A stretch of 5,292 nt of DNA, taken from assembly GCA_035687255.1 (NCBI GenBank), contig DASRYI010000051.1, positions 1 through 5,292 of the forward strand, read 5' to 3'. The stretch is from JAKEHA01 sp035687255. Lineage in GTDB: Bacteria > Krumholzibacteriota > Krumholzibacteriia > WVZY01 > JAKEHA01. Of the stretch, positions 1-5,292 are shown in pieces; the stretch's first letter is position 1; each line of letters begins with the position of its first letter. A program made the translations under genes and the position numbers. The notes below the pieces were generated by a model that made no database searches, was not told the origin of the DNA, and saw nothing but the letters and a program-made list of their open reading frames with translations.

Positions 1-377
1 TAGGTGAAGCGGTAGCGCAGCCTGTTCTTGAGCGGATAGTCCACCTCGCGCGACGGAATCACCGCCACACCACCCGCCAGCCGCGCGGCCACGCCCGAGA
101 AGCGCAGTTCCTTGTCCATGTTGGTGCACACGACATCGATCCGACGCCGGCGCAACAGACGCACCATGGCCGCAATCACGCGCGGGTCGAAGTCGCTGTG
201 CATGCGCATGGCCACCACATCGAAACCGTGCGCGCGCGCGTTCTTTTCGAGGACGGTATCGGGGCGGCACACAAGCGCGACATCATGCCCGCGACGCGCC
301 AGCCCGGCCATGATGTCCATGAGCCAGACTTCGGCACCTCCCCACATGCGGATGGAATTGACGAAGAGAATGCGCAT
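1..377 (-). CDS. GT4-family (GT-B) glycosyltransferase, N-terminal part, cut by window edge
   Basis: The reading frame starts at the ATG at 377-375 and stays open to position 1, giving 125 complete codons. The product begins MRILFVNSIRMWGGAEVWLM, followed by DIMAGLARRGHDVALVCRP. This is the classic first beta-strand, glycine loop (GGAE) and first helix of the N-terminal Rossmann domain of GT-B glycosyltransferases. Further on are DVVCTNMDKELRFSGVAARL and VIPSREVDYPLKNRLRYRF, which match the later strands of this domain in GT4/group 1 enzymes such as those building capsule, O-antigen or glycolipids. Members usually have 350-400 residues, so the sugar-nucleotide-binding C-terminal domain lies beyond the window. 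The sugar and acceptor cannot be told. The start was chosen because MRILFVNS is the usual family beginning. No Shine-Dalgarno sequence is visible upstream; the preceding bases are GGCGATCGCGACGAC. The gene follows an intrinsic terminator, so it probably begins its own transcription unit. Confidence 0.85.
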   Translation of the reverse strand, partial: MRILFVNSIRMWGGAEVWLMDIMAGLARRGHDVALVCRPDTVLEKNARAHGFDVVAMRMHSDFDPRVIAAMVRLLRRRRIDVVCTNMDKELRFSGVAARLAGGVAVIPSREVDYPLKNRLRYRFT

Positions 378-395
378 GTCGTCGCGATCGCCGTC

Positions 396-425
396 ATTAT
401 AGAACGCGCGCAACACGCCACCCAA
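396..425 (-). promoter_or_regulatory. candidate sigma70-type promoter for the glycosyltransferase
   Basis: On the minus strand a perfect TATAAT (396-401) lies 18 bases after TTGGGT (420-425), a weak -35 matching the consensus at TTG only. The predicted transcription start is near 388-390, so the leader before the ATG at 377 would be only about 12 nt, with no Shine-Dalgarno sequence. The -35 overlaps the T-rich tail of the upstream terminator by two bases. A perfect TATAAT in GC-rich DNA directly upstream of a gene is suggestive, but the weak -35 and the unknown sigma preferences of this organism leave it unproven. Confidence 0.4.
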
Positions 426-460
426 GAGAAAGGGCGGCCGCCTCCGCTTGGCGACCGCCC
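424..460 (-). terminator. intrinsic terminator after the secreted-protein gene
   Basis: Read on the minus strand, GGGCGGTCGCC (460-450) pairs over all 11 positions with GGCGGCCGCCC (442-432). Ten are Watson-Crick pairs and one is a G-U wobble; the loop is AAGCGGA. The stem is followed at once by TTTCTCTT (431-424). It starts 30 nt after the TAA stop at 493-491. A GC-rich stem, a short loop and a U-rich tail make a convincing rho-independent terminator that ends transcription of the secreted-protein gene and separates it from the glycosyltransferase. Confidence 0.85.
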
Positions 461-490
461 CTCTCCACCGAACCGACCCTTGCGGTTTGG

Positions 491-2215
491 TTACTTCATG
501 AGCACCATCTTCCGGGTTTCGGTGAACGTGCCGGCCCGCAACCGGTAGAAGTACACGCCGCTCGCCACGGCATGGCCGCGACGGTCCCTGCCGTCCCAGT
601 GCGCTTCGAACACGCCCGCCGGTTTCATGCCCGTGTCGAGCACGCGCACCAGCGCGCCGTCCACGCCGAAGATGGCCAGCTCCACGTTGGCCGCTTCCGG
701 CAACGAGTAGCGGATGGTGGTCGACGGGTTGAACGGGTTGGGGTAGTTCTGCTCCAGGTTGTACTGCTTCGGAGCTTCACCCGCACCCGTCGGATCCGGT
801 TTGCGCGTGATCACGAACGAGAGGTCGATGCTCTCTCCGGCGCGCGGTGCCACCGCGGGCCAGATCAAGTCGAGCCAGGGAATCGGCGGCACGGTGAGAT
901 TCTGTGCCCAGACGGCGTCGTCCAGGTAGTGCATGCCCGTGTACGGCGCCGGGTACAGATCGACATCCGCCGTCTTCCATCCCACCGGCAACTGCGCGGT
1001 GAGCGAAACATCCAGCCAGTAGATGGTTCCCTTCTGCTGCGTGAAGACCGCACCCGGGAGGCTGTCGATATCGCACCGGTAAAAGATGCGGTGATCTTTG
1101 ATCAGATAGCCGTTTTGCGCCGGATCCATCCAGTCCTGACCCTCGGTGTAGCACTTGCTGAACTGAACATGGGGATCATCCGACGCAAGATTCAGCTCCC
1201 ACAGCGACGGACCCGGCTTGCTGTAGGGATTGCCCGGTCCCGCGGGAATGTCTGCGTGGATGCTCAGGTGGATCCCGTAGATCTGCTGGATCAACGGAAG
1301 CTGCGGGTTGATCCAGTCGTCCTGGGCGGAGAACCAGAAGTGAACGTCCTCCACCGGCCCCGTCTCCGAACACGTCCAGTCATCCGCCGCGACCTGCGGG
1401 TAGGTGAAGTTCACGTCGGCGCCCGTCGGGTCCGGATACTGCGGGAAGTGCATCTTGTGGTTGAACACCTTGCGGAAACCGGTGATCACGAACGCCATAT
1501 CCATGCTCTTGCCCTGCTGCGGGCCCGTGGGATAGTGGATGTCGTGCCAGCCTCCGGCCGGCGGCGACCACACCGCGTCATCCAGAAACGACAGCCCGGT
1601 GTACCCCGGCGGGTACTGGCTCTGATCCGACGATTTCCATCCTAACTGATACTCCGGCGCCGGAGTGCTGATGGAGACAACCAGCCAGTAGATGTGTCCT
1701 CGCTTCTGGTAGAACGGGTCTGTGATCTTCGTGATGTTGCACTGATAGATCTTGTGGTGGTCGTTCTGGACAACCGCACCGTTGGCGGGATCGTACCAGT
1801 ACTGCGACCCTTTTCCGGTCTGACGAATCTTCACCTGATCCGGGGCAAAATCCCGCTGCCACAGTAGAGTTCCGGGATGGCTGAAGGGATCGTTGGGGCT
1901 CTGGGGCACATCCGAGTAAATGCTCACGCGGATGTTGGTCATCTGAACGGTCAGCGGCAACTGGAGATTCAGCGAATCGCCGCGTGACGAGAACCAGAAG
2001 TGAATGTCCGACACGGGGCCGGTGTCGCTGCACCTCCAGTCATCGGCAACGCTCCATGGCGCCGTGAAGTTCACGTCGTAACCGATCGTATCGGGCAACT
2101 GGGGGAAATGCATCTTGTAGGCGTAACCAACATTCCAATCGGCGTGGGCGACCGGGGCGACCAGCGTGACAGCCAGTAACGCGCCCACCGCCGCTGTTCG
2201 GGATTTGCGGCTCAT
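491..2215 (-). CDS. secreted two-module protein with C-terminal T9SS/Por-type sorting domain
   Basis: The 574-residue product is an exported, probably surface-associated protein of unknown function. Residues 1-25 form a Sec signal peptide (MSRKSRTAAV, then a hydrophobic core) ending AHA before D26. Residues 34-253 and 254-473 are two copies of one module with a period of 220 residues. Both share KMHFPQ, DVNFT, ADDW, C, TGPV.D.HFW and YTG....LDDAVW. Each copy has a cysteine after ADDW (C62, C282) and one near its middle (C159, C381), which could form a disulfide; C355 is extra. Residues 485-574 (YNLEQNYPNPFNPSTTIRYS to TRKMVLMK) match the immunoglobulin-like FlgD/T9SS type A C-terminal domain known to direct cargo through the type IX system. 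The ADDW...GP...HFW module resembles uncharacterised secreted repeats I loosely associate with planctomycetes; I cannot name a family firmly. The start is supported by AAGGAG six bases upstream, and a terminator follows. No catalytic motif is recognised, so a structural or adhesive role is only a guess. Confidence 0.9.
   Translation of the reverse strand: MSRKSRTAAVGALLAVTLVAPVAHADWNVGYAYKMHFPQLPDTIGYDVNFTAPWSVADDWRCSDTGPVSDIHFWFSSRGDSLNLQLPLTVQMTNIRVSIYSDVPQSPNDPFSHPGTLLWQRDFAPDQVKIRQTGKGSQYWYDPANGAVVQNDHHKIYQCNITKITDPFYQKRGHIYWLVVSISTPAPEYQLGWKSSDQSQYPPGYTGLSFLDDAVWSPPAGGWHDIHYPTGPQQGKSMDMAFVITGFRKVFNHKMHFPQYPDPTGADVNFTYPQVAADDWTCSETGPVEDVHFWFSAQDDWINPQLPLIQQIYGIHLSIHADIPAGPGNPYSKPGPSLWELNLASDDPHVQFSKCYTEGQDWMDPAQNGYLIKDHRIFYRCDIDSLPGAVFTQQKGTIYWLDVSLTAQLPVGWKTADVDLYPAPYTGMHYLDDAVWAQNLTVPPIPWLDLIWPAVAPRAGESIDLSFVITRKPDPTGAGEAPKQYNLEQNYPNPFNPSTTIRYSLPEAANVELAIFGVDGALVRVLDTGMKPAGVFEAHWDGRDRRGHAVASGVYFYRLRAGTFTETRKMVLMK
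797..2116 (-). repeat. tandem duplication of a 220-codon module within the secreted protein
   Basis: Copy 1 is 2116-1457 (residues 34-253) and copy 2 is 1456-797 (residues 254-473). Landmarks recur exactly 220 residues apart: KMHFPQ at 34 and 254, the cysteine after ADDW at 62 and 282, TGPV at 65 and 285, LDDAVW at 211 and 431. The mid-module cysteines (159, 381) are 222 apart, so small compensating indels occurred. DNA similarity survives in patches, for example around GAACCAGAAGTGAA near 1331 and 1990 on the plus strand, but the copies are clearly diverged, so the duplication is not recent. Confidence 0.9.
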
Positions 2216-2221
2216 GCAGCG

Positions 2222-2227
2222 CTCCTT
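2222..2227 (-). promoter_or_regulatory. Shine-Dalgarno site of the secreted-protein gene
   Basis: AAGGAG on the minus strand lies six bases before the ATG at 2215-2213. It is close to the ideal consensus and spacing, and it fixes the start of the secreted protein just before its signal peptide. Confidence 0.75.
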
Positions 2228-2307
2228 GTGATCGCGCGCGCAACGAGGGGAAGAACACGTCCGAAGCGGCGGCGCGCGTCGACGTCAAAGAAAGTGAAAT
2301 GCAATTT

Positions 2308-2328
2308 GCTCCGCGCTCTGAGCGGAGC
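2308..2328 (-). repeat. inverted repeat (hairpin) in the leader of the secreted-protein gene
   Basis: GCTCCGC (2308-2314) and GCGGAGC (2322-2328) form a perfect 7-bp stem with a 7-base loop. A competing overlapping palindrome, CGCTC-T-GAGCG, lies inside it. On the minus strand the stem is followed by AAATTGCATTTCACTTTC, which is AT-rich but not a true T-run, so it is a poor terminator. It lies about 90 nt before the gene start and, if the promoter at 2418-2446 is real, inside the transcribed leader. It could be an attenuator, an RNA-stability element or an operator; nothing decides between them. Confidence 0.45.
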
Positions 2329-2405
2329 CGGGATACGGGAAGCCTGAAGAGGATCTGCGGCCGTGGAACGCGAAGCGTCGTCCCGGTGTCGTGGCGTTCG
2401 CTCCA

Positions 2406-2429
2406 GGGGTTTACAAGACGGTAAACCCC
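2406..2429. repeat. perfect 9-bp inverted repeat, possible operator over the -10/start region
   Basis: GGGGTTTAC (2406-2414) and GTAAACCCC (2421-2429) are exact reverse complements with a 6-base spacer, AAGACG. No T-run follows on either strand, so it does not look like a normal intrinsic terminator for the TPR gene that stops at 2503. It covers the -10 and predicted start of the candidate promoter at 2418-2446, a usual place for a dimeric repressor to bind. The inverted repeat is certain; the operator role is inference. A non-canonical terminator for the upstream gene is the main alternative. Confidence 0.55.
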
Positions 2430-2446
2430 GGGCGGCCGAGTGTCAA
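2418..2446 (-). promoter_or_regulatory. candidate sigma70-type promoter for the secreted-protein gene
   Basis: On the minus strand a perfect -35, TTGACA (2446-2441), is followed after exactly 17 bases by TACCGT (2423-2418). This keeps the three most conserved -10 positions (T, A and final T). The predicted start is near 2411, giving a leader of about 195 nt to the ATG at 2215. The -35 lies at the edge of an imperfect 20-bp palindrome (2441-2460, TGTCAATGGG/CCCGTTGGCA, two mismatched pairs), and the -10 lies inside the inverted repeat 2406-2429. It is the best promoter-like match I found by eye in this intergenic region, but a weak -10 makes it tentative. Confidence 0.35.
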
Positions 2447-2502
2447 TGGGCCCGTTGGCATTTTCGAGAACCCGGTGCTATGCGCGCAGTTCCTCAACGG
2501 GA

Positions 2503-4269
2503 TCAGGGCCGCGGCGCACCCTCCGGCTGCCCGGAGGCGGCCTGCTGCGCGATCCGCTGTCGCAGCGCGTTTGCCTGGGACGGATCCAGCCGGTCCAGAA
2601 TCGCCGCCTCTTTGCGGGCGCCCTCGACGTCGCCGCTCACCAGCAGCGCGAAACCCAGCTTGTAATGAGCATCGGCAAACCCGGGAGCGAGCTCCGCCGC
2701 GCGCCGGAAGCACCGCACCGCCTCATCCAGCTTGCCTTCGTTGGCGGCCAGCACACCGAGGTTGGAATGAATGGTCGCGCGGTTGGGAGCGAGACGCAGC
2801 GCCGCGTCGAAGGCCTGGTGGGCGGTGGCGTAATCGGCCTGCCGCGCGCTCACCACACCCAGCAGTTCGTAGGCGTCGGCGAATCCGGGGTCCAGTTGAA
2901 TTGCCTGGCGGCATTCACGCGCCGCCTCGGGATACCGCTTCGCAACGGTGTACACCTGCGCCAGTCCGCGATGCGCGGGCGCCGCGCGCGGCGAAACCCG
3001 GACCATGTGTGCGTACAGCGATGCATCGCTCGCCCACGGCCGCACACCCCGCACCGAGAGCAGCATGCACACCACGATGGCGGCGCCAATTACGCCACGG
3101 CTCGTGATGCGCGACGACCGTGAACGCTCGAATGTCACCAGCGCCAGCGACGTGATAAGCGCAAGCCCCGCCGACGGCAGGTATAGAAAACGCTCCGCGG
3201 CCACCGCTCCTCCCAGCGGAAGCAGGCGCAGAACCGGAAGGAGAAAGACCAGAAACACGCACAACGAGGCCATCGTCTCACGTGAACGTCCGCCCCGGAC
3301 GGCAACCACGATAAGCAAGATGATCGCCGCGAAACCCATCACCACGGGCAGGCGGACTGCCAGCGCATCCACGGTGTAGTAGCCGTTGAGCGGCCACGGA
3401 AGTATCCAGAGCTTCACGTACAGCAGCAGCGCGGGAAGGCCCGTGTGGAAAAACGACGCCGCCTCGAATCCGAATCCCGGTTCCGGCTGTGAACTCATCA
3501 CGCGCGCACGCAGGGCGAGTGCGATCGCCACCGGCAACACCCAGAGCGCCGACAGCACCAGGCGCGTTCGTCGCGTGCCCGCCTGCTTACCCTCCGGAAG
3601 CAGGAACGACCACGCCAGCAACACCACGGGCAACAGCAGCGCCTGCTCCTTGGCGAGCGGACCTGCCAGCGCCAGGACCAGCCCGGCGGCAATCGCAACC
3701 ACACGCCGTCGCCCCACGCTGCTTCCCGCATCCATCCAGCACACCAGTGAGCCCAGCACGAACACCGCGGCCAGCAGATCGGTGCGCGCCGAGACAAACG
3801 CCACCGGTTCGACATGCACGGGATGCACCGCGAACAACGCCGCTCCCAGTCCGGCCACCCACGGGTCGTGTACCCACCGGCGGATGATCAACCACACCAG
3901 CACGGTGCACAGCATGTGCAGGACGAGATTGAGTGCGTGAAGCGCACGCGCAGTTGCGGGTGGCACGTCCGCGCCGTGCGTCCGCCATACGTCGCGTATC
4001 TGCAGCCACAGAGATGTGGTTGTCAGCGGGCGGTAATAGCCGAGCGGCCGATCCGAAGCGAGACGAAAATCGCTCGCGAACAACGCCGGCACACCTCCGG
4101 GGCCGGCGACGCGTCCGACTTCACCGAGAAGCAACGGATCATCCCACACCAGCTGGAAGTGAAGCGTTTGCAGGAAAGGGAGCGCGGACAACACCACCAG
4201 AGCGAGCAACACCACCGCGCCGGCGCGTCCCTGCGTTTTCCTGGAAACAGGTTTCTTTCTGGACACCAT
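2503..4269 (-). CDS. TMTC-like GT-C membrane protein with four C-terminal TPRs
   Basis: The 588-residue product has about ten hydrophobic segments over residues 17-407 and a soluble TPR tail. Motifs in order: WDDP at 42-45 after the first membrane segment, YYRPL at 78-82, HALNLVLH at 111-118, HPVHVEPVAFVSARTDLL at 149-166, AKEQALLLP at 206-214, LPWPLNGYY at 290-298 and AAERFLYLPSAG at 357-368. Four TPRs follow at 429-462, 463-496, 497-530 and 531-564. This design and these motifs match TMTC proteins (eukaryotic ER O-mannosyltransferases of the GT-C fold) and their many uncharacterised bacterial relatives. The acidic pair after the first span (D43, D44) is where GT-C enzymes place the catalytic residue. 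A role in transferring sugar from a polyprenyl-phosphate donor to a protein or glycan is inferred. The start lies 25 nt after the stop of the upstream paralogue, so the two are probably co-transcribed. A GGGAG motif sits only 3 nt from the ATG but 6 nt from the GTG at codon 2, which is a possible true start. Confidence 0.85.
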   Translation of the reverse strand: MVSRKKPVSRKTQGRAGAVVLLALVVLSALPFLQTLHFQLVWDDPLLLGEVGRVAGPGGVPALFASDFRLASDRPLGYYRPLTTTSLWLQIRDVWRTHGADVPPATARALHALNLVLHMLCTVLVWLIIRRWVHDPWVAGLGAALFAVHPVHVEPVAFVSARTDLLAAVFVLGSLVCWMDAGSSVGRRRVVAIAAGLVLALAGPLAKEQALLLPVVLLAWSFLLPEGKQAGTRRTRLVLSALWVLPVAIALALRARVMSSQPEPGFGFEAASFFHTGLPALLLYVKLWILPWPLNGYYTVDALAVRLPVVMGFAAIILLIVVAVRGGRSRETMASLCVFLVFLLPVLRLLPLGGAVAAERFLYLPSAGLALITSLALVTFERSRSSRITSRGVIGAAIVVCMLLSVRGVRPWASDASLYAHMVRVSPRAAPAHRGLAQVYTVAKRYPEAARECRQAIQLDPGFADAYELLGVVSARQADYATAHQAFDAALRLAPNRATIHSNLGVLAANEGKLDEAVRCFRRAAELAPGFADAHYKLGFALLVSGDVEGARKEAAILDRLDPSQANALRQRIAQQAASGQPEGAPRP

Positions 4270-4272
4270 CCG

Positions 4273-4277
4273 CTCCC
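4273..4277 (-). promoter_or_regulatory. Shine-Dalgarno site of the complete TMTC-like gene
   Basis: GGGAG on the minus strand lies between the stop of the upstream paralogue (4295) and this start. It is 3 nt from the ATG at 4269-4267 and 6 nt from the GTG at 4266-4264. The second spacing is nearer the ideal, so initiation at codon 2 is possible; the protein would differ by one residue. Confidence 0.45.
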
Positions 4278-4294
4278 GCGAAAGACGGTTGTGT

Positions 4295-5292
4295 TCACCG
4301 GCCCGGTGAGGGCGTCGTGGCCGGCGGCGGCGTCATCATCTGTCGCAAGCTCTCCGCCTTCGCGTGATCGAGCGTTTCCAGGTTCGCGACCTCCCGCAGC
4401 GCGCCGTCGGCGTCCCCCTTCATCACGAATACGGTACCCAGCTTGAAATGGAAGTCGGGATTGGCGGGATCGATTTCGACCGCCCGGGTGAAGTATTTCT
4501 CCGCGGCCTCGAGGTCATTCGTTTCCACCGCGAGCACACCCAGGTTGACGTACGCGCTGGCACGGTCGGGATCCAGACGGGCCACCGTCAGGAACGACTC
4601 GCGTGCGGTGTCGTAGTCCTTTGCCTTCGCGCTCGCCACACCGAGCAGCTCGTATGCATCCGCAAATCCGGGATCGAGCCGGGTCGCCTCACGTGCCTCG
4701 CGGATGGCCCCCGCCGGGTTGCCCGCTTTGAGCAAGACGTCGGCCAGGCCGCGATGTGCGGTGGCGGCGTCGGGCGACACCTCCACCATGTGCGCAAACA
4801 GAGTGGCGTCGCTCGCCCACGGCTTCACGCCGTTCACGGTTGCGGGGATGCACGCCGCCATGGCCGCCACTACAGCCAGCCGGCTGGCAATGCGCGCCGA
4901 GCGGTACAATTCGAAACTCTCGAGCGCCAGCCCGGTGAGCAGTGCGAGCCCGGCCGAAGGGAGATAGAAGAAGCGCTCCGCGGCCACCGCACCTCCCAGC
5001 GGTGCGAGGTGCAGCACCGGCGCCAGAAACAGGAGCGCAAACGCGAACGCCCCCAGTGCGGCACGCGTCCGGCCCGAGCGCGCGCCCAGAAACAGCAGCA
5101 ACGCGCTGGCAAGCACTCCCCCGATCGCGAGCGAACCGATCGCAAGATCATGACTGGTGTAGTACGGGTTCAAGGGCCACGGGAAGAACCACAGCCGCAG
5201 GTACACCAGCAACGCGGGCAGTCCGAGTCGCGCAAACCATACCAGGCTTCCCGTCCCGGCAATCCCGTGCGCCGGTCCGAATCCCACGTGAG
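4295..5292 (-). CDS. TMTC-like membrane protein with four TPRs, C-terminal part, cut by window edge
   Basis: The frame is open to the window end; the GTG at 5287-5285 is best read as an internal valine. The visible part aligns from its beginning with about residue 263 of the downstream TMTC-like protein, so roughly 260 N-terminal residues with the WDDP and HPVH motifs should lie outside. Counting from that GTG, hydrophobic segments lie near 20-39, 48-68, 76-99, 108-123 and 134-150. Shared motifs are FPWPLNPYY (35-43), PLGGAVAAERFFYLPSAG (96-113) and PWASDATL (156-163). Four TPRs follow at 174-207, 208-241, 242-275 and 276-309, then a Pro/Thr-rich tail. About half of the aligned residues match the downstream paralogue by eye, including an identical GFADAYELLGV. 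It probably shares the inferred GT-C sugar-transfer role, and the TPRs likely bind a partner or acceptor protein. The TGA at 4297-4295 is followed 25 nt later by the paralogue's start, which suggests an operon. Confidence 0.82.
   Translation of the reverse strand, partial: HVGFGPAHGIAGTGSLVWFARLGLPALLVYLRLWFFPWPLNPYYTSHDLAIGSLAIGGVLASALLLFLGARSGRTRAALGAFAFALLFLAPVLHLAPLGGAVAAERFFYLPSAGLALLTGLALESFELYRSARIASRLAVVAAMAACIPATVNGVKPWASDATLFAHMVEVSPDAATAHRGLADVLLKAGNPAGAIREAREATRLDPGFADAYELLGVASAKAKDYDTARESFLTVARLDPDRASAYVNLGVLAVETNDLEAAEKYFTRAVEIDPANPDFHFKLGTVFVMKGDADGALREVANLETLDHAKAESLRQMMTPPPATTPSPGR

Noticed and set aside
229..240. Alternating CG run
   Set aside because: It encodes NARAHG in the glycosyltransferase and is ordinary for GC-rich coding DNA; it is too short to be a meaningful simple repeat.
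176..421. 81-residue minus-strand frame starting at the ATG overlapping TATAAT
   Set aside because: It runs in another frame across the glycosyltransferase start and ends at 176. The competing frame gives an unmistakable GT-B N-terminus.
572..1645. 357-residue open frame on the plus strand
   Set aside because: It lies wholly antisense to the secreted-protein gene, whose signal peptide, repeats and sorting domain are clear. Its translation is rich in Arg, Val and His and without recognisable motifs, as expected of a mirror frame in GC-rich DNA.
2298..2330. Possible sigma54 (-24/-12) promoter, GGAGCAAATTGC
   Set aside because: The GG and GC elements are 8 bases apart, not the required 10, and the rest of the consensus does not fit.
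2406..2429. Intrinsic terminator of the TMTC-like gene
   Set aside because: The hairpin is perfect, but no T-run follows on the minus strand (TGGAGCGAAC), so I list it as an inverted repeat only.
2391..3123. Overlapping plus-strand open frames of 227-238 residues
   Set aside because: They are antisense to the TPR part of the TMTC-like gene, composed mainly of Arg/Pro/Ala, and overlap each other in different frames.
5285..5287. GTG as the real start of the right-hand TPR gene
   Set aside because: The frame continues to the window edge, and alignment with the paralogue shows that a long membrane N-terminus should precede this point.

Overview
The window is a run of minus-strand genes. It is GC-rich and densely coded, with no RNA genes, mobile elements or CRISPR seen. 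The organism is probably a high-GC member of the FCB superphylum or a neighbouring candidate phylum (Eisenbacteria, Krumholzibacteria or Latescibacteria type). The main clue is a secreted protein with the NYPNPFNP...GVYFYRL...TRKMVLMK tail typical of type IX secretion (Por) sorting or FlgD-like C-terminal domains, carried on GC-rich DNA. This is an inference from protein style; no marker gene is present.

Layout in transcription order, right to left. (1) 5292-4295: the C-terminal part of a membrane protein with four TPRs, cut by the window edge. (2) 4269-2503: a complete 588-residue paralogue 25 nt downstream. It has a TMTC/GT-C-like multi-membrane-span N-terminal domain (WDDP, YYRPL, HPVHVEPVAFVSARTDLL, AAERFLYLPSAG) followed by four TPRs. 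(3) 2502-2216: a 287-nt intergenic region with a candidate sigma70-type promoter (TTGACA-N17-TACCGT). A perfect 9-bp inverted repeat covers its -10 and predicted start, and a second hairpin lies in the leader. (4) 2215-491: a 574-residue exported protein made of a signal peptide, two copies of a 220-residue module and a C-terminal sorting domain. (5) 460-424: a strong intrinsic terminator. (6) 425-396: a candidate promoter with a perfect TATAAT. (7) 377-1: the N-terminal 125 residues of a GT4-type glycosyltransferase, cut by the window edge.

Working model (inference): two TMTC-like proteins, which may be polyprenyl-phosphate-sugar-dependent glycosyltransferases of the membrane, sit beside a cytoplasmic GT-B glycosyltransferase and a secreted, probably surface-anchored protein. 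This is a plausible surface-protein or envelope glycosylation neighbourhood. The terminator and intergenic promoters suggest at least three transcription units, so the link is by location and not by one operon. The most unusual items are the tandem TMTC-like pair, the duplicated 220-residue secreted module of unknown function, and the promoter/inverted-repeat arrangement in front of it.
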